NCBI GenBank assembly: GCA_945902075.1 | Contig: CAMDMA010000006.1 | Coordinates: forward strand, 57,846-121,845 | Source of the DNA: Candidatus Kuenenia stuttgartensis | GTDB lineage: Bacteria > Planctomycetota > Phycisphaerae > Phycisphaerales > SM1A02 | DNA: 64,000 nucleotides | Reading direction: 5' to 3' | In this document: piece by piece, positions 25,224 to 33,772 of the stretch | Layout of the letters: each line of letters opens with the position of its first letter | How positions within the stretch are numbered: position 1 is the stretch's first letter | Made by a program: the position numbers and the translations under genes | Notes under the pieces: model-generated | Told to the model about the DNA's origin: nothing | Seen by the model: the letters and a program-made list of their open reading frames with translations, nothing else | The model's database searches: none

Positions 25224-27281
25224 TCAGCCTCCCTGCCCGCTGTAGATGGCGATTTCTTTGCGTCGGAAAACTGCAAATCCGAGCAGCAAAAGGACACCTG
25301 ACCAGGCAACCCCAATCAGTGCGAACGTCCGTCCAACAATCGCCCATGAGACAAGACGACCTTCCACAACCGGGCCATTTGCTTGCGCATCGCCGAAACT
25401 TCGCACTGAGAATTCCGTCGCGCCAGCGATGGCGCGGATCACTGCCTCAAAGGTTTTGAGTGTGGTCGAATCCGTGCGAATCCGGTACTCATCAACGCTC
25501 GTCGCGAGAAATGGCGCAATCGAACCCGCGGCAAACACGGTAAACACAACGAGACACGCGACAGGGAAACTCAAAATCGATGCGCAGACGATGGAGAGCA
25601 TGCCAAGGAACGAGAGCTTGAGCAGATTCACGACTTGAGCGCGCACGAGGTTGTCACCAAAATCGCCAACGCGGTGAAGCAGCTCAAGTCCGTCAATATC
25701 AAACGCGATTGAGGACTTGCCCGGAAGAAACTGCGGCGCGCCCGGGTCCGTACTCGTATTGAAACGCAAGTTGGCGATTCGAACTTTCAGCGTTCCATCT
25801 TCTGCAATCGCGCTCGCAGGAACCGGCACAACATTTGCCTGCGCTGCGATGAATTGGCGGTCCGTCCACTCCTGCGTATCGCCTTCGCCGAAGACGAACA
25901 CAACTGGGTATGTCTCGTTTGGGTCGCTCTCGCCAGAATAGAACTTGTAGCGAAGCGAGAGGTTTCCCTCAGATTCCCGGGCGGATTCCAGTCCACCAAA
26001 GACATACTCTCGCTCCTCGTTCGGTCCGATCGAGCGAAGTTGTTTGTAGTACGACCCCGCGATGTCGCGGGCGAGTTGCTTCTTCACTTCAATCTCTGTG
26101 CGATCACCGCTCCGAAGATCCGCTTGGATATTGGGATCGGCCTTCATCGCTTCCTCAACCGCGGTCTGCAACTCAGTCGACGCAAGCGGCTCGTAAATCG
26201 GCACCGACCCAACGCGCGCAACGAGCACCTCATCGCGAACGGCGAGCGCGTCGTACAGATCCTGTGCGGGCCGCGCCCGGACTTGGACAAGGAATCCGTA
26301 CATCACCACCGTCGCGACCATGAGGATGCACGCGTTGAGAACAACGATTCCAAGCCATTTTCCGAGGAGCCAAGAGAAGCGCGAAACAGGCTTGGTGAGT
26401 GTGAGCCACGCCTGACGATCGCGAATCTCAAAGGCAACTGTCGCACAACCGAGGAACACCGTCAGAAACGCACAGACGAGATACATCGTGTCGAGCGAGC
26501 GAGCGAGGAATGTCTGCACTTGATAGCGAAGCGGCGTCAGCGGATCGATCCATTGCGGAAAGAGCGGGATCGCAACAATTGCCACTGCGGCGAACGCAAC
26601 CGCGATGCGGAGCTTCATCGCCTCGCGGACAACGCCGGAAGCGATCGCAAAGACTGGCGATGCGCGATCAAGCGCGACGAGAGCAGCGCGCACGACAAGC
26701 GCGAAGGCAAAGAGTGCTGCTGGTACCGCGCCGAGGCTCACACCAAGACTTGGACGACCGAGGAGCATTGCGGCGGTCCACACAACTCCGCAAACAATCG
26801 TGACACCAACCAACGGGAAAGCGAGACCGCTGAAGCATGCAAACACAACCACGATGAGCGCGACCGTTGCGGATGCCGGAACCAACCACGGTTCCTGTGC
26901 GAACGGAATCGGCATCCAACTTGGACGCGCAAAACCGAGGAGCATGCTCGTTGCCTCTGCACGCGCCTCGATGACGCCCGCTTCATTAAACATCCGCGAC
27001 ATCTGCCCCGCGATCGCAGCGTCACCGACCTTGCGACCTTCAAAGGTGATGGTGCCCTTTTCAGTCAGTTCGATCGCGACCGCTTCCTTCGCGAGAAGAT
27101 TGGCGCCTTCGAGCATCTGTGGGACGATGTTGGCAAACCGATCGAGCCACGCTGCCTCGCGGTAGACGAGCACTGCGGATGTCAGAATTCCGATGGCATA
27201 CACCACCGCCACGGCGATACGAACGCCGCGACGACGACCGAGGTCGGACACACGATTCTGCAAGCGAGAAAGCACGCTCAC
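25224..27281 (-). CDS. ABC-2-type permease with large extracytoplasmic domain
   Basis: A 685-residue integral membrane protein. Predicted helices fall at about residues 22-40, 132-155, 155-172, 178-200 and 230-245, with more from 270 to 335. A long non-membrane region (about 335-545) follows, then a pair of helices near 550-600 and one near 655. The helix with CAFLTVFLGCATVAFEIRDRQAWLTLTKPVSR matches the ABC-2 coupling region. It forms an exporter with the upstream ATPase, whose stop it overlaps (GTGA). The substrate is unknown. Confidence 0.85.
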   Translation of the reverse strand: MSVLSRLQNRVSDLGRRRGVRIAVAVVYAIGILTSAVLVYREAAWLDRFANIVPQMLEGANLLAKEAVAIELTEKGTITFEGRKVGDAAIAGQMSRMFNEAGVIEARAEATSMLLGFARPSWMPIPFAQEPWLVPASATVALIVVVFACFSGLAFPLVGVTIVCGVVWTAAMLLGRPSLGVSLGAVPAALFAFALVVRAALVALDRASPVFAIASGVVREAMKLRIAVAFAAVAIVAIPLFPQWIDPLTPLRYQVQTFLARSLDTMYLVCAFLTVFLGCATVAFEIRDRQAWLTLTKPVSRFSWLLGKWLGIVVLNACILMVATVVMYGFLVQVRARPAQDLYDALAVRDEVLVARVGSVPIYEPLASTELQTAVEEAMKADPNIQADLRSGDRTEIEVKKQLARDIAGSYYKQLRSIGPNEEREYVFGGLESARESEGNLSLRYKFYSGESDPNETYPVVFVFGEGDTQEWTDRQFIAAQANVVPVPASAIAEDGTLKVRIANLRFNTSTDPGAPQFLPGKSSIAFDIDGLELLHRVGDFGDNLVRAQVVNLLKLSFLGMLSIVCASILSFPVACLVVFTVFAAGSIAPFLATSVDEYRIRTDSTTLKTFEAVIRAIAGATEFSVRSFGDAQANGPVVEGRLVSWAIVGRTFALIGVAWSGVLLLLGFAVFRRKEIAIYSGQGG

Positions 27282-28591
27282 CCGCGTCCCTCCGCGCCGG
27301 AACCGCCGTCACGCTTCGATGAATCACCGAGAAGCGAGTCGATCACGCCACGGTCAAGATCGGGTCGCGAGGGATTTGGCGAAGCGGTTGGCGGAGCCGC
27401 AGGAGTCGCAACATTCTTTGCAGGCTCAACGAGTTTGTCGAGCATGGACGCATCAACGCCCTTTGCTTGCGCCGGTGCAGTGCCAGCCGTCAACATTGTT
27501 GCTGCAGAAGAAGATGGTTTCGTAATCTCTGCTGCGCCCTTCACCAGATCATCGACAAGTACGCGCGCCTCAGCAGCATCGACGGCACGTGCATCTGTGC
27601 CGACGGATCCACCTGCTTGCAAGAAGGATGCGATTCGGCCACCGGACTGCGCGCCACTTGTCGCAAGTTGTTCGGCACGCGCACGCTCGACGATTTCGAG
27701 AAAGAGATTTTCAAGCGTCTGACGTGGTGTTTCCACGCGCTCGATTCCAACACCCTGCATGCGGTGGAGCGTTTCGTCGACGGCACGGATCGTGCTGTCG
27801 TCAAGCCGTGGTGCGCGGATCAGCGTGTGACGGCTATCGGCGAGGAGTTCAGCACTCGTACCTGCCGCACGAATCTTTCCACCATAAAGGATCACCATGC
27901 GATCACAGACATCCTCCACATCCGCGAGCAGGTGCGACGTGAGCAAAATCGTCTTACCGCGACGGCCAAGTTCAAGAATGAGGTCTTTGACCTGCTTCGT
28001 ACCAATCGGATCGAGGCCCGAAGTGGGCTCGTCGAGGATAAGTAGTTCCGGATCATTGACGAGTGCTTGCGCAAGTCCGAGACGCCGGGCCATACCCTTG
28101 GAAAACTCGCCAGAAGCACGGTGCGCGACCTGCGTTAAGCCAACCATGTCGAGCAATTCCGCGGTGCGACGGTTGCGCGTCCGGCGATCAAGTCCAAAGA
28201 GTTTGCCGTAGTAGTCGAGTGTTTCGGTTGGGTTGAGAAACCGGTAGAGATAGGTCTCCTCGGGGAGATAGCCGATCTTCCGCTTCACGGCGACATCCGC
28301 CGGATCGCGACCGAACACCACGAGCCGTCCGTGCGATTTGTGCAGGAGCCCGAGGATCATTTTGATCGTCGTCGACTTACCCGAACCGTTTGGTCCGAGC
28401 AGGCCGAAGATCTCATGACGATCAATGTGAAAGTCAATTCCGTCGACGGCGCGTGCAGTCGCACGCATCCAGAAGTCGCTGAAAGTTTTGGTCAGACCAG
28501 CAGCTTCAACGATTCGTTCACGCGAACCATCGCTGCCGGATACGCCCGCAATCGAGCCTCTCTCGCTTGCACCTCGTTGAGAATCGGCCAT
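27278..28591 (-). CDS. ABC transporter ATPase with long C-terminal extension
   Basis: A 437-residue protein. Walker A is GPNGSGKST. The signature is degenerate as FSKGMARRLGLAQAL, followed by Walker B LLILDEPTSGLD and the switch LLTSHLLADVEDV. After about residue 290 comes a region of 140 residues that is Ala/Ser/Pro-rich and unlike ABC proteins; it may contact the partner proteins. The ATG at 28591 has GGAGTTGCC before it. The permease start overlaps its stop. The ABC-2 pairing indicates export or membrane remodelling. Confidence 0.9.
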   Translation of the reverse strand: MADSQRGASERGSIAGVSGSDGSRERIVEAAGLTKTFSDFWMRATARAVDGIDFHIDRHEIFGLLGPNGSGKSTTIKMILGLLHKSHGRLVVFGRDPADVAVKRKIGYLPEETYLYRFLNPTETLDYYGKLFGLDRRTRNRRTAELLDMVGLTQVAHRASGEFSKGMARRLGLAQALVNDPELLILDEPTSGLDPIGTKQVKDLILELGRRGKTILLTSHLLADVEDVCDRMVILYGGKIRAAGTSAELLADSRHTLIRAPRLDDSTIRAVDETLHRMQGVGIERVETPRQTLENLFLEIVERARAEQLATSGAQSGGRIASFLQAGGSVGTDARAVDAAEARVLVDDLVKGAAEITKPSSSAATMLTAGTAPAQAKGVDASMLDKLVEPAKNVATPAAPPTASPNPSRPDLDRGVIDSLLGDSSKRDGGSGAEGRG

Positions 28592-28682
28592 GGCAACTCC
28601 TCTGATTTTCGAACCGAGCAGCGAAAAATCGCGGTGGTTCGTTCGTGCCTCGCAGCGTTCAGACGAACGCACACCTCATAAC

Positions 28683-30146
28683 TCAGTTTCGTCCAACGCC
28701 CCCACTCGCATCGCGCTTGAGGCGACGCCCGGGTTTACCAATGTAAATCTGCTCGCTATTCGGCGCATAGAACCCACCGGCCTCACGCGCGGCTTGAGCG
28801 GCTTTCTTGCGGGAAATCTCGGCATCACGTCGCGCCTGCATGACTTCACCGGAACTTGTCATGCGGAGATTGAGCATGCCGAGCATGTTTGGTGCTGAGA
28901 ACACTTCCGCTTGCGGATTTTCGAGCACCTCACGCACTGCGTCGAGCCACAACTGCTGGACGATCTGTGAGCTTGAATCGCGGAAACTCGAAGCGAGACT
29001 GTCAAGACGCTCGACCTCACGCTCAAGGCGCGCGCGCAACGACGACTCCGAAGCACGAGCCTGCGCGATAGCGCGAGAAACCTCTCCGCCGATGTCCTTG
29101 CCCTCCATGCGGGCGCCGAGGCGTACAAGGACAGCCTCAGCCTCATCCAATCGGCCAGCGCCCAGCGCCTCTTCGTACTCACGGATCATGCCGAGAAGCT
29201 GGGTGTAGACCTCGCCGCCCGCGATCTGCGTGAGCATGGTCACAGCATCCTGCCGCGCGCGCTCGACTTCGCCCTTTGCATTTTCGCGGCCCACCTGCAC
29301 TTCTCGGAGGCGGTTCTGCACCGCGTATGGCGCGATGCGCTCCGTCGCACGCACGCTCATAAGCGCGATGCCTGTCTCGAGCCGATCAAGTGTCCGCTGC
29401 GCACGCTCGCGCACCGCGGGCCCGAGGAGGTCGCGCGTGTCCGTGAGTTCGGCAAGGGTCAGCGTGCTCGCTGATTCGACAGCCGCCTGCATCATGGTCG
29501 CCGTGACCAGTCGATCAGCGTTTGCAGGGCTTGTTGCCTCGAGGAACTTCACAGCGTCTGCCACCATGTATTCAACCTCGAACTGTGCGTGGGCCAAGTC
29601 GCCCTCGCGGGTCAGCAGTGATCCGTCACCACCCGGTCGGAGCCCAGCGCCTTCGCTCGCGCTATCGATCTGCTGATCCATCGTCTTCTGGGTCATGTCG
29701 CCCTGATTGCGTTTCGCTGGCCAGAACTGTTCGTCGAGGCGGAGCACACGCTTCTGTTCAAAGACGACGAGGTCACCAACCGGATAAGGCCAAAATGGCT
29801 GCAGACCCGGCTGCAACTGCTCTTCTCCCTCACCGCCCGCGATCGCGCCGAAGAGCGTCTTCACGCCGGTGAAACCCTCACGCACCGACTGGAAGCCGGA
29901 GAAGAGGAACATCACCACCAGCGCAAGAATGCCAAGCTGCAGGATGCGATAGGAAAGTTTGAGCGCCTCCCCGAGCGACTGGGTCGCGGGGTCAAGTGCA
30001 TCGCGGAAACCTGCGTCACCGCGCTCTGCAACGTCAAAGCGCGCACTCGCGGCGCGACGAGGCGCCTCGACTTCGAGGGCGGGAAGATTGTTGACATCGC
30101 CCTCGCCCGGCAGCGCGCCCTTCGGATCATGTGCGTCGCCCGTCAT
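28683..30146 (-). CDS. SPFH-domain protein, HflK-like (first of three)
   Basis: A 487-residue protein. A cytoplasmic N-terminal tail (1-65) precedes one membrane helix (YRILQLGILALVVMFLFSGF). The SPFH region then begins SVREGFTGVKTLFGAI and continues as QPGLQPFWPYPVGDLVVFEQKRVLRLDEQF. A long charged coiled coil runs from about 280 to 430, and the tail is MQARRDAEISRKKAAQ. HflK/HflC proteins form ring-shaped membrane microdomains, often around the FtsH protease. The start overlaps the stop of the HflC-like gene (ATGA). Confidence 0.85.
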   Translation of the reverse strand: MTGDAHDPKGALPGEGDVNNLPALEVEAPRRAASARFDVAERGDAGFRDALDPATQSLGEALKLSYRILQLGILALVVMFLFSGFQSVREGFTGVKTLFGAIAGGEGEEQLQPGLQPFWPYPVGDLVVFEQKRVLRLDEQFWPAKRNQGDMTQKTMDQQIDSASEGAGLRPGGDGSLLTREGDLAHAQFEVEYMVADAVKFLEATSPANADRLVTATMMQAAVESASTLTLAELTDTRDLLGPAVRERAQRTLDRLETGIALMSVRATERIAPYAVQNRLREVQVGRENAKGEVERARQDAVTMLTQIAGGEVYTQLLGMIREYEEALGAGRLDEAEAVLVRLGARMEGKDIGGEVSRAIAQARASESSLRARLEREVERLDSLASSFRDSSSQIVQQLWLDAVREVLENPQAEVFSAPNMLGMLNLRMTSSGEVMQARRDAEISRKKAAQAAREAGGFYAPNSEQIYIGKPGRRLKRDASGGVGRN

Positions 30147-31123
30147 CGATTGCCGCCCTCGGCTTTGCCGGCGTCGTCGTTGACTGCCGCCGTCGATGCG
30201 GGCGCAGGCTGCGGAATACCCTTCGCGTCTACCGGTGTCGAGAGATCAAGTAGGTGAAACGGCGCGCTCGTGGTGTCGCCAACGAAGGTTGTCGAACCAC
30301 GAAGGCCCGCGCGCATCGCATCGATCCACGCAAGGAACGTCGCGAGTTCTGCATGCTGCTTCATGCGCTCGTAGTACACCGCCGCCTCTTCATTACCCTT
30401 TGCCTCGATGCGCGCAGCCCACTGACCCGCGAATGCGCGAATCGTGTCGGCCTGGCTCGAAGCTTGGCTCCGAAGTGCCTCCGCCTGCGATGCAGCCTTC
30501 GCCGACTCCAGCTTTGCGAGCGTGTTCTGCACTTCGCTCATGCGCGAAAGAACGCTCACCGTTGTCTTTTGTGGAAGAACCACCTGAGAAAGACCAACCG
30601 AGACCGGCTCGACGCCCGTTTTCGTTGTCGCAGCAACACCCGAAAGAATTGCTTTTTCGGCGTCCGCAAGGCGCGCATTTGGTCCGACGAGTTCATCAAA
30701 GGTAAAGCTCGCCACAGCCTTTACCGCACCTGCGATCGTTTGCTCTAAGTCGCGCGATGCAGCTTCGAGCGAACCGCCATAGCTTTGGAAGAACGCCTGC
30801 GCCTCGGCGTCGCCGTCCTTCACTTGCCAGAAGAGATACGCCTGCACGACGACTTGAAGTCCGTCCTTCGTGGTCGTCTGCACCATCGGGCTTTCAACGA
30901 GCTGCTTGCGACGATCAATCTTGGTGACGCTGTCGACAAAGAACGGCCACTTGACGTGCAGCCCCGGCGTACGTTCAACGCCTGCGGGGACGCCGAACCG
31001 CGTACGGATCGCGATCTCGTGGAAATTCACGGTGTATGTCGTGCTGTAGAGCACGAGGACCGCCACGATGGCAAGTCCGAGTGCAATGGCTGAGGAGCGC
31101 TTGTTCATGTCTGTAGTGTCCAT
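30143..31123 (-). CDS. SPFH-domain protein, HflC-like
   Basis: A 326-residue protein. One membrane helix (AIALGLAIVAVLVLYSTTYTV) is followed by the SPFH domain with EIAIRTRFGVPAGVERTPGLHVKWPFFVDSV, then a coiled-coil region rich in Ala/Glu/Gln (SEVQNTLAKLESAKAASQAEA). The domain order is that of HflC. It is coupled to the next gene by an ATGA overlap. An alternative start at 31108 (MNKRSS) is possible; neither has a strong ribosome site. Confidence 0.88.
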   Translation of the reverse strand: MDTTDMNKRSSAIALGLAIVAVLVLYSTTYTVNFHEIAIRTRFGVPAGVERTPGLHVKWPFFVDSVTKIDRRKQLVESPMVQTTTKDGLQVVVQAYLFWQVKDGDAEAQAFFQSYGGSLEAASRDLEQTIAGAVKAVASFTFDELVGPNARLADAEKAILSGVAATTKTGVEPVSVGLSQVVLPQKTTVSVLSRMSEVQNTLAKLESAKAASQAEALRSQASSQADTIRAFAGQWAARIEAKGNEEAAVYYERMKQHAELATFLAWIDAMRAGLRGSTTFVGDTTSAPFHLLDLSTPVDAKGIPQPAPASTAAVNDDAGKAEGGNR

Positions 31124-31187
31124 TTGGCCTGAAGGCCGTCCCTACGCCTGCGCGATGGGCGCATAGCGCTTGTCTCGTGAGTTGGAA

Positions 31188-33371
31188 TTATTGAGCGGGC
31201 TTCTTCTCGAGATAATCGCCTAGGTTGAGGCCCGACGTCGTCTCCTGCATCTCGATGTCGAGCCGAACGCGATTCGGATCGGGCATCAACATGTACTTCA
31301 CTCGCACACCAGCGAGTGCCTGCGCGAGCGCGTCCATGGTGCGACGCGTGCGGTAGAGTTCAGGATTCGCATTCCACGCAGGAACCTGCCCCGTGACTTC
31401 CTCCGCGATCGCTTGCGCGTCCATCAATGCGTTCCACCGCATCGCACGCGCGCGCGAAATGACGCTCGCTGCTTGCGCACGAGAATCAAGAAGCATCTGC
31501 TCAAGGGTCGCCCGCAGCGCGTCAGCTTTTTCTTGTGCAACTCGTTGTGCGTCGGTAGAACCGATTCGAGCTTCGGCTTCAAGTCGCATCAGTTCATCAA
31601 TCCCCTTGAGCACCTCGTCGGCTCGCGCCACATCGCCGACGATGAGACTCATCGTCGTATTGACCGTGCTCTGTGCATCTTCAAGCTGCCGACGACCGTT
31701 CTGCCGAGCGATAGAGAGTTCTTCAAACTTTCCACCTTCTTTGCCAGGAGGGCAGAGGCGCGGAATACTCAGGCCGACCACCTCGACACCACAGTCCAGT
31801 GCGTCGAAGGCAAGCTGAATATCGTTCGCGAGCGCGTCGACGAGCGGCGCGTCGATCGGCGGAGTCAACACCTCGCTGAGCGTGCGGCGACTGAGTGCGC
31901 GGGTGACCTCACGGAGTGCGATCGACTTTAGCGCACGCTCACGCATGTCGAGTTCAGAGCGACGACTCTTTACATCGTTCGAAAACTCAAGGAACTTCTC
32001 GAGTTCACGATCGCGGACGCGATACTGAAGAATGATGTCAGCTTCCACGACTGCGAACTGATCGGTCGCAGCGCCACGCGCAGTATCCGCCGACTCTCCC
32101 GGTGCAATTGCAGCGGACTGACTCGCACCGAGTCCGCTCGCCGCGACGAGGAAAATATTCGTTTGTTGCGTGATCTCCGCGGTCTCCTCACCCCAGACGA
32201 TCACGTCCCGATTGGAGTAGGGCCGAATGATGCCAAGCGGAAGATCGCGCACGCGATTCACATCGCGCACAACGGCAGTATCGATCGGCCAAGGAAGCTT
32301 GAACATCGGCCCACCGGAGTACACGCCGCCGAGCGGCGCACCGAAGCGGAGTTTGAGCCCCTGCTCTTGAGGTTGAACGACGACGAGCGACGTCAGCCCA
32401 AGGGTCACGATGAATCCCACCGCGAGGAGTCGGATGAAGTTTCGGAGGAGAAGCTGGTAGCCCCACGAACTCGTGATATCAAAACCGAATTGGTAGTTGA
32501 CCGCTTCGTTGATCGAACGGACGAGCGAATCGGGTGCCGCAAGCAAGCTGAGCAAGCGCGAGTCAAATGCGGGTCGCGGCGTCTCGCCAGCGCGGCGTGG
32601 ACGATAGAGATTGAGTAGGAAATTCAGCAGCGTTTCTGCTGCCACCGCAAACATGAAGATCGCGATGCCCTGCGCGATTCCTCGGAGCACTGCGTTTGAT
32701 TGCCCCGACTCCTTCAGAATCTCGAAGACGCTTCCGATACCCACAGCCAGCGCGACGAGCGCGTTGCCGACCATGACCGCAGCGCCGCCGCGTAGATTCG
32801 ACCATGCGCCTTGCACGGCCATTCCTGAGAGAAACCGCGAGAAAATGAACGACAGCAGTGCCGTGCCGAAGGTGACCGCGAGTTGCCAGCCCAGTGCGGC
32901 GCTGGTGACGAAGACACCCACATCCGCCTTGGGATCACCCTCTTTGTCGAACCACCACAGCACCGCCCAGCCGAAGCCGATCAACAACGCTGCGTAGACG
33001 ACGCTCAGCACTGGCATCAGCACTGAGTGCATCAGCGCAAGACGCTTGCGAGCCACTCGCGCTTCGTCGGCTGTAAACAGACGACCCTGTTCATCTAGGC
33101 GGGCGCCTGCATCAAGCTCAAGGCTCTCAAGCCGCTCAAGGCGATGTTGGTAGAAGACAAGGACGAGGCCAATCCACACAACAAGTCCGCTAAACGCCCA
33201 AGAGGAGGCCACCACCATCGTGGAGTCTCCAGTCGCCTTGCCAAAGACAAGGAGAAGAAGGGCGATCGCGAGTTGCGCGAAGAGTCCTGAGGCGGCGACT
33301 CCCGTCGCCCGCTGATATGCGTGGTGGTCGATGCGCATAGTAAGTCTGTCGGAGTCAGGCGGTCGGCCCAT
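31188..33371 (-). CDS. Polytopic membrane protein with HflK-like SPFH domain
   Basis: A 727-residue protein that fuses a seven-helix membrane region to an SPFH domain. Hydrophobic helices lie at about 27-44, 53-74, 114-140, 152-178, 196-218, 232-254 and 311-332. The SPFH part starts near 333 (QPQEQGLKLRFGAPLGGVYSGGP) and is followed by a long coiled coil to about 660. Normal HflK has one helix, so this is an unusual fusion, though related forms may occur in other planctomycetes. A second start at 33338 (MRIDHHAYQ) is equally possible. It heads the SPFH trio. Confidence 0.85.
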   Translation of the reverse strand: MGRPPDSDRLTMRIDHHAYQRATGVAASGLFAQLAIALLLLVFGKATGDSTMVVASSWAFSGLVVWIGLVLVFYQHRLERLESLELDAGARLDEQGRLFTADEARVARKRLALMHSVLMPVLSVVYAALLIGFGWAVLWWFDKEGDPKADVGVFVTSAALGWQLAVTFGTALLSFIFSRFLSGMAVQGAWSNLRGGAAVMVGNALVALAVGIGSVFEILKESGQSNAVLRGIAQGIAIFMFAVAAETLLNFLLNLYRPRRAGETPRPAFDSRLLSLLAAPDSLVRSINEAVNYQFGFDITSSWGYQLLLRNFIRLLAVGFIVTLGLTSLVVVQPQEQGLKLRFGAPLGGVYSGGPMFKLPWPIDTAVVRDVNRVRDLPLGIIRPYSNRDVIVWGEETAEITQQTNIFLVAASGLGASQSAAIAPGESADTARGAATDQFAVVEADIILQYRVRDRELEKFLEFSNDVKSRRSELDMRERALKSIALREVTRALSRRTLSEVLTPPIDAPLVDALANDIQLAFDALDCGVEVVGLSIPRLCPPGKEGGKFEELSIARQNGRRQLEDAQSTVNTTMSLIVGDVARADEVLKGIDELMRLEAEARIGSTDAQRVAQEKADALRATLEQMLLDSRAQAASVISRARAMRWNALMDAQAIAEEVTGQVPAWNANPELYRTRRTMDALAQALAGVRVKYMLMPDPNRVRLDIEMQETTSGLNLGDYLEKKPAQ

Positions 33372-33450
33372 CGGTTGACTGCGTCGTCATGCACGCATCG
33401 CACCGGCGAGGCAAGAGAAATGTGGGCGCCGTCGGGGTAAACCCTTTGGA

Positions 33451-33512
33451 CGCGGAGGTACTGTAAGGTACGCGCGGAAGACGTGCATGGGTTCGAGCCC
33501 TACCCGTCCCCA
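33451..33512 (+). other. tRNA-like fragment and hairpin (possible tRNA relic)
   Basis: A hairpin at 33451-33476 (CGCG/CGCG and GTAC/GTAC arms around TGTAAG) precedes a segment reading GTGCATGGGTTCGAGCCC and then TACCCGTCCCC. The latter looks like a tRNA T-arm plus acceptor strand. No matching 5' acceptor half was found upstream, and the anticodon stem does not pair properly for a 7-base loop. It is treated as a relic or a chance resemblance, not a functional tRNA. Confidence 0.35.
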
Positions 33513-33772
33513 AGCGTTCGGACACTTCCCCTTTCTCGATCAAGTCTCGATCAAGTCTTGATCAAGTGATGCGGCCGCGCGCGGTGGGGCTGGGCGAACT
33601 CCAGTGGTTCTGGGGGGACCCGTGGAAAATCACGGGCGAATCGTGAAGCCGATCGCGGAGTTGTTTTCAATAACCTGAGCCTACCCACCGCCCACCTCGC
33701 ACCTCTACGACGCTCCTCTCACGTCGCCTCTCTCACGACGCTCCCCTCCTCCACTCGCGAACCCACACCGCC
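33513..33772. other. Intergenic region before the divergent permease
   Basis: About 260 bases without a gene. It contains a short tandem repeat at 33536-33568 and a hairpin at 33619-33636 (CCCGTG with CACGGG). A C/T-rich tract begins near 33700 and runs up to the permease start. It must hold the promoters for the plus-strand permease and, on the left, for the SPFH run. No clear -35/-10 pair stands out. Confidence 0.5.
33536..33568. repeat. 11-bp triple repeat (TCGATCAAGTC)
   Basis: Three tandem copies: TCGATCAAGTC, TCGATCAAGTC and TTGATCAAGTG. The core ATCAAGTC is shared with the repeat at 4714-4761. Confidence 0.85.

Noticed and set aside
25854..27722. Very long plus-strand frame opposite the ABC permease
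   Set aside because: It is His/Arg/Cys-rich and antisense to a well-supported membrane protein; a typical shadow in G+C-rich DNA.
33484..33640. Permuted (two-piece) tmRNA gene formed by the tRNA-like 3' half and a downstream GGGGAC strand
   Set aside because: GGGGAC downstream could pair with GTCCCC for only six bases, the next base mismatches, and no tag reading frame ending in ALAA or similar follows.
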